64,000 bases of DNA, taken from contig JAVVXB010000001.1 in NCBI GenBank assembly GCA_036651815.1, forward strand, positions 91,208 through 155,207, given 5' to 3'. How positions within the stretch are numbered: position 1 is the stretch's first letter; each line of letters begins with the position of its first letter. This document shows positions 1-8,917 of this stretch, in pieces. The position numbers and the translations under genes are program-made. Below the pieces are notes generated by a model. The model ran no database searches, was not told where the DNA came from, and saw nothing but the letters and a program-made list of their open reading frames with translations. The stretch comes from JAVVXB01 sp036651815 (GTDB lineage: Bacteria; Bacillota; Clostridia; Christensenellales; CAG-138).

Positions 1-2
1 AA

Positions 3-530
3 GAAAAACTGGATGGTGTTGAAAACGGCAATGATGACTGGGTCAGCCTGCTTGCGGAATTTTATGGCCCTTTTCAGGAGACGGTGGAGAAGGCCGAGAA
101 GGACATCGTACATGTCGATATGCCGGACGAGGTTTCCGATGTGCAGTGCGAGAAGTGCGGCGCTATGATGGTGTATAAGACGGGACGCTTCGGCAAGTTT
201 CTCGCCTGCCCCAATTTTCCAAATTGTCGCAATACCAAAGCCATCATTGAGAAAATCGACGTGCCCTGTCCCAAGTGCGGCGCGGCGCTCATCAAGCGCA
301 AGAGTAAAAAGGGCAAGGCTTTCTATGGCTGCGAAAAATATCCGGAGTGTGATTTTGTCAGTTGGGATAAACCAACCACCATGGCCTGCCCCAAATGTAA
401 CGGCATGATGGTGCAAAAGATTGGGCAGAACGGCAGCTATATTACCTGCATGGATAAAGCCTGCGGCTATATACACCGCAATGTCAAGAAGAGCAAGGAA
501 GAAGAAGCGGAGCATGAATCAGAATCATAA
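3..530 (+). CDS. topA: DNA topoisomerase I, C-terminal part (5' end outside window)
   Basis: The reading frame is open from the window edge, so this is the tail of a longer gene. TopA relaxes negatively supercoiled DNA by single-strand passage. The visible part is the C-terminal DNA-binding tail. Three Cys4 zinc fingers of the topoisomerase type lie at about 147-227, 267-350 and 387-464, each a CxxC pair followed some 17-20 residues later by a second Cys pair. The catalytic Toprim and Tyr regions are upstream of the window. The stop codon lies inside the start of trmFO, a 17-base overlap. topA followed by trmFO is the usual order in Bacillota. Confidence is high for identity; nothing can be said about the start. 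Confidence 0.95.
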   Translation, partial: EKLDGVENGNDDWVSLLAEFYGPFQETVEKAEKDIVHVDMPDEVSDVQCEKCGAMMVYKTGRFGKFLACPNFPNCRNTKAIIEKIDVPCPKCGAALIKRKSKKGKAFYGCEKYPECDFVSWDKPTTMACPKCNGMMVQKIGQNGSYITCMDKACGYIHRNVKKSKEEEAEHESES

Positions 531-1827
531 CCCGCGTGTGACAGTTGTCGGCGCTGGCCTTGCAGGCTGTGAAGCTGCCTATCAACTCAGCCGACGTGGT
601 CATCCAGTCGATCTATTGGAAATGAAACCCAAGAAAAAATCTCCTGCACATCACAGCGATGCGCTCTGCGAATTGGTGTGCAGCAATTCTTTGCGCTCTG
701 ATCGGGTGGAGAACGCGGTGGGGCTGCTCAAGGCCGAGCTGCGGGAGCTGGATTCGCTGGTGCTGAACTGCGCAGACGCAACGCGCGTGCCAGCGGGTGG
801 CGCACTGGCGGTGGATCGCGTTGGTTTTTCCGATCGAGTGACAGAGATGATCCGATCCGATCCCAATATCACGATTCACAGCGGCGAAGTAACAGCCATT
901 CCGGATGCACCTTGCATCCTCGCCACTGGACCGCTGACGAGCGATGCGCTGAGCGATGCCATCGGGGTGTTGGTTGGGAAGCAATTGCATTTCTATGATG
1001 CGGCGGCTCCGATTGTTACCTACGATTCACTGGATTGGAACAAAGTGTTTCGTGCCTCGCGTTATGGCAGAGGCGACGACTATCTAAATTGTCCGATGAC
1101 GCGGGCGGAATATTTTGCTTTTTATCAGGCGCTGATCACCGCTGAAACCGTTGAACTGCATGACTTTGAGACGCCACGTGTATTTGAAGGTTGCATGCCT
1201 GTGGAGACCATGGCAAAGCGCGGAGAATTGACGCTCTGTTATGGACCGCTCAAACCCGTTGGATTGGAACAGGAGTTGGCTGGTAAACAGCCCCCATTTG
1301 CAGTGGTGCAGTTGCGTCAGGATAGTGCGGACGGGATGCTTTGGAACTTGGTTGGCTTCCAGACCAATCTGAAATTTGCGGAACAGAGGCGTGTTTTCGG
1401 CATGATTCCTGGGTTGGAACACGCAGAGTTTGCCCGGTATGGCGTCATGCACCGCAACACGTTTTTGCCTTCGCCCGGCTTGCTGTCGTGGGACTATCAA
1501 ATGAAGGCGAAACCCGGCATATTTTTTGCAGGCCAGATCACGGGTGTGGAGGGTTATGTGGAATCCGCATCCAGTGGATACGCTGCGGCTGTGCAGCTTT
1601 CCCGATATATTCAGGGGAAACCGCCGCTGGATTTTACCGTGCAGACGGCCATCGGTGCATTGTCACACTATGTTGCTGAATACAATGGCGATGATTTCCA
1701 ACCGATGAATGTGACATTCGGAATTATGGATTCTTATCCGGAACGGATTCGCAATAAACAGGTGCGCTATGCAAAAATAGCGGAACGATCTCTCAAAATC
1801 GTGAAAGAATTGAAAACGAATGCATAA
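514..1827 (+). CDS. trmFO: Methylenetetrahydrofolate--tRNA-(uracil-5-)-methyltransferase TrmFO
   Basis: TrmFO makes m5U54 in the T-loop of tRNA using methylene-THF and FAD. The 437-residue product matches the family length. Near the N-terminus it shows the Rossmann FAD motif GAGLAGCEAA, then LLEMKP and the HHSD...ELVCSNSLRSD block typical of the family; GQITGVEGYVESA lies near the C-terminus. I chose ATG 514 because it gives the standard start just before the FAD motif and follows a purine-rich AGGAAG-type site; the open frame extends upstream only as an overlap with topA. In Bacillus subtilis the order is topA-trmFO-xerC-hslV-hslU-codY; here xerC and codY are absent from the cluster. Confidence 0.95.
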   Translation: MNQNHNPRVTVVGAGLAGCEAAYQLSRRGHPVDLLEMKPKKKSPAHHSDALCELVCSNSLRSDRVENAVGLLKAELRELDSLVLNCADATRVPAGGALAVDRVGFSDRVTEMIRSDPNITIHSGEVTAIPDAPCILATGPLTSDALSDAIGVLVGKQLHFYDAAAPIVTYDSLDWNKVFRASRYGRGDDYLNCPMTRAEYFAFYQALITAETVELHDFETPRVFEGCMPVETMAKRGELTLCYGPLKPVGLEQELAGKQPPFAVVQLRQDSADGMLWNLVGFQTNLKFAEQRRVFGMIPGLEHAEFARYGVMHRNTFLPSPGLLSWDYQMKAKPGIFFAGQITGVEGYVESASSGYAAAVQLSRYIQGKPPLDFTVQTAIGALSHYVAEYNGDDFQPMNVTFGIMDSYPERIRNKQVRYAKIAERSLKIVKELKTNA

Positions 1828-1851
1828 AACGGACGCATCGCGTCCGTTTTT
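1826..1851 (+). terminator. Rho-independent terminator after trmFO
   Basis: A perfect 11-bp stem (1826-1836 with 1840-1850) closes a 3-nt loop. The A-rich left arm overlaps the trmFO stop codon and the right arm ends in a T run. It separates topA-trmFO from hslVU. Confidence 0.85.
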
Positions 1852-1926
1852 ATGATAGTATTTGCACAAGGCAGTTGTGGATGAGCATCATCACGGCTAC
1901 TAGAGAAAGATGAGGAATCAAAAGCT

Positions 1927-2460
1927 ATGGATTTGAAGGGTACGACGATTCTCGCCGTCAAGAAAGATGGCCGGTGCGCTATCGCCGGCGATGGTCAGGT
2001 GACCATGGGTGAAACGAGTATCATGAAGGCGACCGCCAAGAAAGTGCGCCGCTTATATCATGATCAGGTTGTAGTGGGCTTTGCTGGTTCGGTTGCGGAT
2101 GCGTTCTCCCTGTGCGAACGTTTTGAACGTAAGCTGGAGCAGTATAGCGGCAGCCTTATGCGCTCGGCGGTTTCACTTGCTCAAGAATGGCGCAGCGATA
2201 AGGTGATGCGTCAACTAGAGGCGCTGCTGATCGTAGCCAACAAGGAAGAGCTTTTGATTATTTCCGGTACGGGCGAGGTTATTGACCCGGACGATGACAT
2301 TGCAGCCATTGGCTCCGGCGGGTTGTACGCGCTTGCGTCGGCAAAAGCACTCAAAGCCAACACCGATCTGACAGCGCGGGAGATTGCAGAAAAATCACTC
2401 AAGATTGCCAGCGAAATCTGTATCTTTACAAACGGAAACATCATTGTCGAGGAGGTCTAA
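1927..2460 (+). CDS. hslV: ATP-dependent protease subunit HslV (ClpQ)
   Basis: HslV is the proteolytic dodecamer of the HslVU proteasome-like protease in the cytoplasm. The 177-residue protein carries the family blocks AGDGQVT, GFAGSVADA, WRSDK and the GSGG region. The N-terminal Thr nucleophile should be Thr6 or so, after a short MDLKG propeptide that must be removed; short leaders of this kind occur in many Bacillota HslV proteins. ATG 1927 follows a GAGG-type site. Stop and hslU start are 5 bases apart, and an AGGAGG site for hslU sits at the end of hslV, so the two are surely co-translated partners. Confidence 0.95.
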   Translation: MDLKGTTILAVKKDGRCAIAGDGQVTMGETSIMKATAKKVRRLYHDQVVVGFAGSVADAFSLCERFERKLEQYSGSLMRSAVSLAQEWRSDKVMRQLEALLIVANKEELLIISGTGEVIDPDDDIAAIGSGGLYALASAKALKANTDLTAREIAEKSLKIASEICIFTNGNIIVEEV

Positions 2461-2465
2461 ATAGA

Positions 2466-3851
2466 ATGCAAACACCGCGTGAAATAGTTGACGCACTCGA
2501 TAAATATATCATTGGTCAGGATCGTGCCAAGCGCGCTGTTGCGGTTGCCCTGAGAAATCGCTATCGCAGAAGCATGTTGCCGGAAGAGCTGCGTGAAGAG
2601 ATTACGCCGAAGAATATCATTATGATGGGGCCAACCGGCGTAGGAAAAACGGAGATTGCACGCCGACTTGCAAAGCTTGTTGACGCTCCGTTTGTCAAGG
2701 TGGAAGCCACGAAATATACGGAGGTCGGCTACGTGGGGCGCGACGTGGAAAGCATGATCCGCGATCTTGTGGAAGCCGCTATCCGTATCTGCAAGAACCG
2801 CCGCATGGAGGATATTCATATGGTAGCCGATGCTGCGGCGGAACAGGTGCTTGTCGATTTACTGGTTCCAATGAAACGCAAAGATCGGCAGCCCGTCATG
2901 AATCCATTGCAGATGCTGCTTGGCTCGGGCAACGATGAAGCTCAACCAGAGATGAGCGAGGAAGATCAAAAGAAATATATGTCGGAGTGTGCCCGCGTAC
3001 TCGCAGAGCTGCGCGCTGGGATGTTGGAAGATGTCTTGGTCGAGGTCGAGGTTGAGGAAAAATCCGGCGGCAATGACGCCATGGTCGCCGCTGGGATCGA
3101 CATCAACCTTGGCGAGATGTTTGGCGGGTTAATCCCGAAAAAAACGAAAAAACGCAAACTGCCCGTCAAGGAAGCACGCCGAGTGATCATTCAACAGGAG
3201 TCTGAAAAACGGATCGACATGGATGATGTGAACCGCGAGGCTGTGGAACGGGCAGAACAGGATGGCATCGTCTTTATCGATGAGATTGATAAAATTGCCG
3301 GCGGCAGTCAGGCTGGCGGCGGGCCGGATGTGAGCCGTGAAGGCGTGCAGCGGGACATTTTACCCATCGTGGAAGGATCGGTGGTCAACACCAAATATGG
3401 GCCGGTCAAAACAGACTATATGCTGTTCATTGCAGCAGGGGCGTTCCATACAGCAAAGGTTTCCGATTTGATACCGGAGTTGCAGGGGCGTTTTCCGATC
3501 CGCGTGAAGCTGGATGATCTAACACAAGAGGATTTTGAGAAGATCTTGACGCAGCCGCAAAACGCCGTGACCAAGCAATACACGGCGCTTCTGTCCTCCG
3601 ATAAGGTGAAGCTGTCGTTTACAGCCGACGCACTTGGCGAGATTGCGAGGTTTGCATTCCTAGCCAACGAGAACACGGAAAATATCGGCGCTCGGCGTTT
3701 GCATACGGTCATGGAGAACCTATTGGATGATATTTCGTTTAACGCAAACGGAGAACATCCTGAGATTGATTTGGTGATTGACGCAAGATATGTCGATGAA
3801 CACTTAAAGGATGAATTTCGCGAGGAGGATATACATAAGTATATCTTATAA
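2466..3851 (+). CDS. hslU: ATP-dependent protease ATPase subunit HslU (ClpY)
   Basis: HslU is the AAA+ unfoldase that feeds substrates to HslV. The 461-residue protein has the N-terminal PREIVDALDKYIIGQ segment, Walker A GPTGVGKT at residues 55-62, the pore motif GYVGRD, Walker B VFIDEID at about 269-275, and a GRFPIRV box near the arginine finger. A charged insertion domain lies at about 115-235, as in family members. The extreme C-terminus ends HKYIL, fitting the conserved tail that docks into HslV. The start has an AGGAGG site overlapping the end of hslV. No codY follows, unlike in Bacillus. Confidence 0.96.
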   Translation: MQTPREIVDALDKYIIGQDRAKRAVAVALRNRYRRSMLPEELREEITPKNIIMMGPTGVGKTEIARRLAKLVDAPFVKVEATKYTEVGYVGRDVESMIRDLVEAAIRICKNRRMEDIHMVADAAAEQVLVDLLVPMKRKDRQPVMNPLQMLLGSGNDEAQPEMSEEDQKKYMSECARVLAELRAGMLEDVLVEVEVEEKSGGNDAMVAAGIDINLGEMFGGLIPKKTKKRKLPVKEARRVIIQQESEKRIDMDDVNREAVERAEQDGIVFIDEIDKIAGGSQAGGGPDVSREGVQRDILPIVEGSVVNTKYGPVKTDYMLFIAAGAFHTAKVSDLIPELQGRFPIRVKLDDLTQEDFEKILTQPQNAVTKQYTALLSSDKVKLSFTADALGEIARFAFLANENTENIGARRLHTVMENLLDDISFNANGEHPEIDLVIDARYVDEHLKDEFREEDIHKYIL

Positions 3852-3877
3852 CGGACAAGTTGGAGTGGATACGGAAT

Positions 3878-4759
3878 ATGCAAAAACGATTGCTTTATAG
3901 TCTAATCACGCTGTGCATCTGCGCATTGCTGGGTGGGTGTGATACGTACATGACTGCCAAGACTGTGGTCTTGGAGCTTGCCACGCCTTCACCTTCCCCG
4001 GTGACGATTGAACTGATCGCTTTTGCGGAACCGGAACTGCCGGATCCGCTGCCACTGCCAACGCCAGAGCCGACACCGCAACCAACACAGGCACCGACTG
4101 CCGAGCCTATGCCGGAAACAACGGATACGCCGGAGCCGACGGCCGTATCCAAAAAGACCACGACACCGAAAAAGACTCCAAAACCAAAGCCGGCAAAAAC
4201 TGCAACACCAAAACCAAGTGTAACGGAGGCACCGACGGCAGCGCCCAAACCAACAGCAGCACCTACCCAAGAGCCTACGCCAAACCCGACTGGCAATCCA
4301 ATGCCAGATCCGGTGATTACGGCCGTGCCCACATTGGAACCGACGGCAGCACCCACACCACCGCCAATGAATATTCCGCCGGACATCAATGTATCTGGCA
4401 GTTATAATGCGGAAGATATCGCGTTGGCTGCGCGCGTGGCGTATTTTGAGGCTGGGAAGACAGAAGAGGGATACCGCGCGGTGCTGTGTGTGATTATCAA
4501 TCGTGTAGATTCCGGAAAATGGCCCGATTCCGTCCATGATGTGTGTTATCAGAAAAATCAGTTTACAGTGGTCAAGGGCTCAAACTTTTTGACCAAAACC
4601 ATTCCAGATGAAGTATACGTCTATGCAAATGACGTACTCAATAACGGCAACCGAATGTTGCCAAGCGACGTGATGTCTTTCCGCGCGGGTAAGGACGACA
4701 AAACCTGGGGTAGTCGGACTTATTACGGAACCTATGGGGGGAATGACTTCTACTCATAA
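3878..4759 (+). CDS. Cell wall hydrolase, SleB/CwlJ-type domain on a Thr/Pro-rich stalk (lipoprotein)
   Basis: A predicted lipoprotein of about 293 residues. It has a basic N-terminus, a hydrophobic stretch and the lipobox LGGC. A stalk of roughly 130 residues rich in Pro, Thr, Lys and Glu, of the TPEPT/PTAAP kind, follows. The C-terminal 120 residues form a Hydrolase_2 domain: ALAARVAYFEAG, VIINRV and YGTYGG are typical of SleB/CwlJ lytic transglycosylases that cut cortex or wall peptidoglycan. I chose ATG 3878 over TTG 3860 because it starts right at the MQKR signal peptide. No LysM or PG_1 binding domain is seen; the stalk probably spans the wall. A sporulation or germination role is inferred from the family. 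Confidence 0.85.
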   Translation: MQKRLLYSLITLCICALLGGCDTYMTAKTVVLELATPSPSPVTIELIAFAEPELPDPLPLPTPEPTPQPTQAPTAEPMPETTDTPEPTAVSKKTTTPKKTPKPKPAKTATPKPSVTEAPTAAPKPTAAPTQEPTPNPTGNPMPDPVITAVPTLEPTAAPTPPPMNIPPDINVSGSYNAEDIALAARVAYFEAGKTEEGYRAVLCVIINRVDSGKWPDSVHDVCYQKNQFTVVKGSNFLTKTIPDEVYVYANDVLNNGNRMLPSDVMSFRAGKDDKTWGSRTYYGTYGGNDFYS

Positions 4760-4800
4760 TATAAGAAATGTAAAATAAGAGGACGGAAACAAAACAAATT

Positions 4801-6447
4801 ATGGCAAACAAACTCAAGATTATTCCGCTTGGCGGCGTCGGCGAGATCGGTAAAAATATGACCGTACTCGAATACGGCAATGACATTGTCGTGGTTGATT
4901 GCGGCATCATTTTTCCGGATGAAGATATGCCCGGCATCGATGTTGTAATCCCGGACATGTCGTATCTCATTGAAAACCGACAGAAGCTGCGCGGCTTTCT
5001 AATCACCCATGGTCATGAGGATCATATTGGCGCACTGCCTTATGCACTGCGCGAATTTCATGCGCCAGTATACGGAACGGCCTTTACCATTGCGCTTATT
5101 GAACACAAGCTGGATGAGGCACACGTCAACGACCGGCTGTTGAATGTGGTGAATCCTGGCGACAAGATCGAACTGGGCTGCTTTAAGGTTGAGTTTATCA
5201 AAACGGGACATTCCATCGCCGGTGCGCTGGCGTTGGCAATCATATCTCCGATTGGGACGGTCATACATACGGGTGACTTTAAGGTGGATTTTACGCCTGT
5301 TGACGGCGAGCCGATCGATATCAATCGATTTGCCTATCATGGTTCGCGTGGTGTGCTTGCCCTCCTGAGCGATAGCACAAACATTGAGCGGCAAGGACAT
5401 ACCCAGAGTGAGCAGGAGATTGGACATACATTTGAGCATGTGTTCGCAGAGGCAAAGGGCCGGATGATCGTCGCTTCCTTCGCGTCCAATGTATACCGCA
5501 TTCAACAGGTTGCCGATGTGGCGATTGCACATGGGCGAGTACTGTGCTTTCAAGGACGCAGTATGGAGCAGGTTGTACAGATTGCCATGAAATTAGGCTA
5601 TCTTAAAATCGCGGCGGATTGCGTGGTGAAGGTGGATCAACTTAAGCGCTATCGTGATGACCAGGTGTGCGTCATTACAACCGGCAGTCAGGGCGAACCC
5701 ATGAGCGGGCTGTTTCGGATGGCGACGGCCACCCACAGATTGAATATCGGCAAGGGCGATACGGTGATTATTTCTGCTTCAGCCATTCCCGGCAACGAGC
5801 GCAGCATTTCCCGTGTCATCAACCACTTGTTTGAAAAAGGTGCCATGGTGGTCTATGACCAGATGGCGGACGTACACGTTTCCGGCCATGCCTGCCGCGA
5901 GGAGCTGCGGCTTATGCTGCAACTGACCAAACCCAAGTTTTTTATTCCTGTGCATGGCGAGTACCGGCACCTGTTTATGCACGGACAGCTTGCAGAAGAG
6001 ATGGGCGTAAATCCGGAAAATATATTTGTGCCGGACTGCGGTGGCGTGATTGAACTGACGGTTAGACGCGGCAAAAAAGAAGCCTATGTGGCCGCAGGCA
6101 GCGTGATGGTAGACGGTATCGGGGGAATCGACGACATGGTGCTCAAGGATCGCAAGCTGCTCAGCCAGGAGGGCCTTGTTGTGGCGGTGGTGACCATTGA
6201 TGTGGAGACGGGGCGGTTGCTTGCCACGCCGGAGATCATTTCCCGTGGATTTATCTATCAACGAGAGTCGGAGGACGTGATCGGCGAGTCGGTGACACTC
6301 TTGACCAATGAGGCCGCTAAGTTTGAAACGGTCGATAAATCTGAGTATGCAAACGTGAAGAACAACATCCGCACGGCTCTCAAAAATTTCTTGCGCAATA
6401 AGACGAAGCGCACGCCCATAATTCTGCCGATTATCGTTGAGATTTAG
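4801..6447 (+). CDS. rnj: Ribonuclease J
   Basis: RNase J is a metallo-beta-lactamase/beta-CASP enzyme with 5'-3' exonuclease and endonuclease activity in mRNA decay. The 548-residue length fits the family. The opening IIPLGGVGEIGKNM and the zinc motif HGHEDH at residues 70-75 are diagnostic; TGDFKVD, SDSTN, the beta-CASP blocks and the PVHGEYRH motif follow, and a C-terminal domain of about 100 residues ends the protein. It stands between a wall hydrolase and a ylbF gene. In B. subtilis YlbF works with YmcA and YaaT on RNase Y, so the adjacency of two RNA-decay genes may be meaningful. Whether this is the J1 or J2 paralogue cannot be told. Confidence 0.95.
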   Translation: MANKLKIIPLGGVGEIGKNMTVLEYGNDIVVVDCGIIFPDEDMPGIDVVIPDMSYLIENRQKLRGFLITHGHEDHIGALPYALREFHAPVYGTAFTIALIEHKLDEAHVNDRLLNVVNPGDKIELGCFKVEFIKTGHSIAGALALAIISPIGTVIHTGDFKVDFTPVDGEPIDINRFAYHGSRGVLALLSDSTNIERQGHTQSEQEIGHTFEHVFAEAKGRMIVASFASNVYRIQQVADVAIAHGRVLCFQGRSMEQVVQIAMKLGYLKIAADCVVKVDQLKRYRDDQVCVITTGSQGEPMSGLFRMATATHRLNIGKGDTVIISASAIPGNERSISRVINHLFEKGAMVVYDQMADVHVSGHACREELRLMLQLTKPKFFIPVHGEYRHLFMHGQLAEEMGVNPENIFVPDCGGVIELTVRRGKKEAYVAAGSVMVDGIGGIDDMVLKDRKLLSQEGLVVAVVTIDVETGRLLATPEIISRGFIYQRESEDVIGESVTLLTNEAAKFETVDKSEYANVKNNIRTALKNFLRNKTKRTPIILPIIVEI

Positions 6448-6510
6448 CGTAGTCGATTCGATGTTGATAAGAAACCAACCCAAGTGAACAGAGAAGGAAT
6501 ACAAATAATC

Positions 6511-6852
6511 ATGACTTACGATACAGCAAAAATGCTGGCTAAAGAGCTTAGAGAAAGCGAAGAATACAAGGCCTACTGTGTGGTGAAGGAGCGTGCCCTA
6601 GAAAACGAAACCACAAGGGCGCTCATCGACGAATACCATCGTCTGCAAATTCAAGCGCAGGCAGCCACGGTGACCGGCGGAACAAATGATGAAATGTTGG
6701 CCAAACTCCAAAAAATTGGAGAAGTGCTACAATTTGACGCCAATGCCTCTGCGTTTCTTATGGCGGAATTTCGACTTAACCGTGTGTTGGGCGACGTTTA
6801 TAAGATCCTTGCTGAGGCGATTGATATTGATCTTAGCTCACTGGAGGCTTGA
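6511..6852 (+). CDS. YlbF/YmcA family regulator
   Basis: A small all-helical cytoplasmic protein of 113 residues. The pattern of an N-terminal helix with AKELRESEEYKAY, a central EYHRLQIQAQ helix and a C-terminal FRLNRVLGDVYKILAEAI helix matches the Com_YlbF family. In B. subtilis YlbF and YmcA form a complex with YaaT that affects RNase Y, competence and sporulation; the same role here is inference. The C-terminal Cys-rich tail of B. subtilis YlbF, which helps bind Fe-S, is absent. ATG 6511 is preceded by GAAGGA; a GTG at 6484 would extend it without support. It follows the RNase J gene by 63 bases. Confidence 0.8.
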   Translation: MTYDTAKMLAKELRESEEYKAYCVVKERALENETTRALIDEYHRLQIQAQAATVTGGTNDEMLAKLQKIGEVLQFDANASAFLMAEFRLNRVLGDVYKILAEAIDIDLSSLEA

Positions 6853-6864
6853 TTTTGCCGCGGC

Positions 6865-6892
6865 TTGACAAGGCCGATTGAATCACTATACT
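6865..6892 (+). promoter_or_regulatory. Sigma-A-type promoter of mltG, adjoining the start codon
   Basis: TTGACA (6865-6870), a 16-bp spacer and TATACT (6887-6892). The expected transcription start falls at about 6899-6900, on the ATG at 6900, and there is no Shine-Dalgarno. This predicts a leaderless mRNA. Confidence 0.7.
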
Positions 6893-6899
6893 GATGCGT

Positions 6900-8057
6900 A
6901 TGGAATCATTTTTCGCGAACAAACCGAAGCTGAACAAGCGCAAGCTGCGTCGTATCTGGAAACAGGTTCGACCGGCGGCTGTGCTTGTGCTGAGCGTTGT
7001 GATCGTGTATTTTGTCGCACAGTTTGCAGTCAATTATGTGGTGGATAATTTCATAAAACCAGTGGATACCGGCGATGCAACGCCCATCGAGGTAACGGTT
7101 CCTGCGTCTGCCTCGGCAAGTTCCATTGCGCGTATTCTGTACGGTGCATGCGGATATGATCAGGATGGACTCATCAGCAACACTGCAGCGTTCAAGGTGT
7201 ACGTGGATTTTGTGGGGAAAGCCAACACCATGAAGGCGGGAACCTATGTGCTGAGCAAAAATATGTCCATTAAACAGATTGTGGATGTGATCTGCGAAGG
7301 CAATCCGCCCAAGGCAACGGTTAAATTTACGATTCCTGAAGGGTATACCGTACGCGATATGATTGCCGTACTTCGGGAGAAAAAGCTGCTTATCGAAGAT
7401 AACGAACTACTCGGCGCTTGCAAGACGGGGCGGAACTTTACAAGCTTTGCGTTCGTATCGGACGTTGTGAACAACGCGTATTTTAGCCAGCGTGACTATG
7501 CGCTGGAAGGGTACCTGTTCCCGGATACGTATGAGGTCTATGCCGACGCCAGCGTGGATACGATTCTGACAAAGATGCTCAACCGTTTCAACGAGATCTA
7601 TACGGAGGCATATGCCACCCGTGCGCGTGAACTTGGCATGACCACGGACGAGGTCGTTGCCCTTGCGTCGCTCATTGAGCGAGAAGCGCAGGTTAATACC
7701 GATTTTGCGAAGGTTTCTGCGGTGTTCCATAATCGTCTCAGAGAAGGCATGCCGCTGCAGTCGTGTGCGAGTCTGTCGTATGTGCTGGATCAGAATAAAT
7801 ACACCTTTACCGAGTCGGAGCTTGCCACCGATTCTCCCTATAATACCTATAAAAACAAGGGGTTGCCGATTGGGCCGGTGTGTAATCCCGGCAAGGCGTC
7901 TATCGAAGCTGCACTCTATCCAAACGAAGAATTTTTATCGGATGGATATCTGTTCTTCTGCAACGGCAATCTGACCGAAAGTAGCGAACTGATCTTCAGC
8001 AAGACTTATGAGGAGCATCAGGAGAACGTGAAGAAATATCAGCAGTATTGGAACTGA
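6900..8057 (+). CDS. mltG: Endolytic murein transglycosylase MltG (YceG-like)
   Basis: MltG cuts nascent glycan strands at the outer face of the membrane and may set their length. The protein has a basic cytoplasmic N-terminus, one membrane helix near residues 24-44, a LysM-like middle with the EGYTVRDM block, and the YceG domain. The catalytic Glu lies in LASLIEREA at about residue 260, followed by VFHNRL, PLQSCASL and PYNTY...LPIGPVCNPG, all standard. Of ATGs 6894 and 6900, I prefer 6900: a near-consensus promoter ends at 6892, leaving 6900 at the transcription start. sigK follows after 150 bases. Confidence 0.93.
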   Translation: MESFFANKPKLNKRKLRRIWKQVRPAAVLVLSVVIVYFVAQFAVNYVVDNFIKPVDTGDATPIEVTVPASASASSIARILYGACGYDQDGLISNTAAFKVYVDFVGKANTMKAGTYVLSKNMSIKQIVDVICEGNPPKATVKFTIPEGYTVRDMIAVLREKKLLIEDNELLGACKTGRNFTSFAFVSDVVNNAYFSQRDYALEGYLFPDTYEVYADASVDTILTKMLNRFNEIYTEAYATRARELGMTTDEVVALASLIEREAQVNTDFAKVSAVFHNRLREGMPLQSCASLSYVLDQNKYTFTESELATDSPYNTYKNKGLPIGPVCNPGKASIEAALYPNEEFLSDGYLFFCNGNLTESSELIFSKTYEEHQENVKKYQQYWN

Positions 8058-8210
8058 TTTACAAAGTGACGCTCCCCGATGGGCATGTGTATAGGATCTG
8101 CAGATTTTAGCGTTGAGCGCTGTGCGTGATGGCAGGTAAGACATAGGACAAAATGTAAGCTGCATAGGCTATTTCATCGAATCGTGTCGAACGATGGAAG
8201 GAGTGGTCTC

Positions 8211-8900
8211 ATGCAGCTTTTTCAATTCTTCTCGGACTTGCTTTTTCTTGCTGCCTATGTTGGAACAGCCAATGCGTTCCCGGAGCCGCTAGCCGCGGAG
8301 GAAGAACGGGACTGCATTGCCCGCATGCTCCGGGGAGATATTTCTGCTCGGGAAACGCTTATCGAACATAATCTTCGCCTTGTTGCACATATTGCCAAAA
8401 AATACATCCGTGCCGGTCGTGACAGCGACGATGTTATCAGCATCGGAACCATCGGCCTAATCAAAGCGGTCTCCACCTACGATCCGGCGAAGGGAGTGGC
8501 GCTCTCAAGCTATGCGAGCCGTTGCGTGGAAAACGAGATTCTCATGAGCATCCGCGTGGAACGCAAGCAGGTGCCGGAGGTGCCGCTGTATGAACCGATC
8601 GGTATGGATGGGGATGGTAATGATATTGCCCTATGCGATATTCTGGGTACAGATCCGGATACGGTCATTGATGAAGTTCAGCGTAGGCTGGATGTGCAGC
8701 TGATCCATCGGATCATGAATCATTCATTGACCTCGCGAGAACGTACGGTCATTGAGATGCGTTTTGGACTGTTTGGCGGATTTCGCATGACGCAAAGGGA
8801 GGTTGCCAGAACCTTGGGCATTTCGCGCTCGTATATCTCGCGCATTGAAAAGAAAGCCCTGATGAAACTGACGACTGCGCTTGCGCAAGCGGAAGGTTGA
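8211..8900 (+). CDS. sigK: RNA polymerase sporulation sigma factor SigK (pro-form)
   Basis: Sigma-K directs late mother-cell gene expression during sporulation. The product of 229 residues begins with a hydrophobic pro-sequence (LFQFFSDLLFLAAYVG) followed by NAFPEPL, closely like B. subtilis pro-sigma-K, so cleavage by a SpoIVFB protease near residue 16-20 is expected. Region 2 shows LIEHNLRLVAHIAKKY and ISIGTIGLIKAV; region 4 ends with LGISRSYISRIEKKALMKL. The gene is whole: no skin-type element splits it. ATG 8211 has a good AAGGAG site 7 nt upstream. CATAGGCTA at 8163-8171 fits the sigma-K -10 pattern CATAnnnTA, possibly autoregulation, but no clear -35 accompanies it. Confidence 0.93.
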   Translation: MQLFQFFSDLLFLAAYVGTANAFPEPLAAEEERDCIARMLRGDISARETLIEHNLRLVAHIAKKYIRAGRDSDDVISIGTIGLIKAVSTYDPAKGVALSSYASRCVENEILMSIRVERKQVPEVPLYEPIGMDGDGNDIALCDILGTDPDTVIDEVQRRLDVQLIHRIMNHSLTSRERTVIEMRFGLFGGFRMTQREVARTLGISRSYISRIEKKALMKLTTALAQAEG

Positions 8901-8910
8901 GTGATATACT
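8881..8910 (+). promoter_or_regulatory. Promoter of the DUF1846 gene inside the end of sigK
   Basis: TTGCGC (8881-8886), an 18-bp spacer, then an extended -10 (TG-A-TATACT, hexamer 8905-8910). The -10 ends 7 nt before ATG 8918 and no SD is present, as for mltG. It predicts a leaderless transcript independent of sigK. Confidence 0.5.
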
Positions 8911-8917
8911 CATCTTC

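Noticed and set aside
1927..1960. HslV with N-terminal residues before the catalytic Thr as an anomaly
   Set aside because: Short propeptides before the TT motif are common in Bacillota HslV.
3895..4389. Minus-strand 164-codon Gly/Val-rich frame
   Set aside because: It is the mirror of the Thr/Pro-rich stalk of the wall hydrolase; low complexity explains the open frame.
8211..8900. Skin-type element in sigK
   Set aside because: The gene is continuous from pro-sequence to region 4, so no excision is needed.
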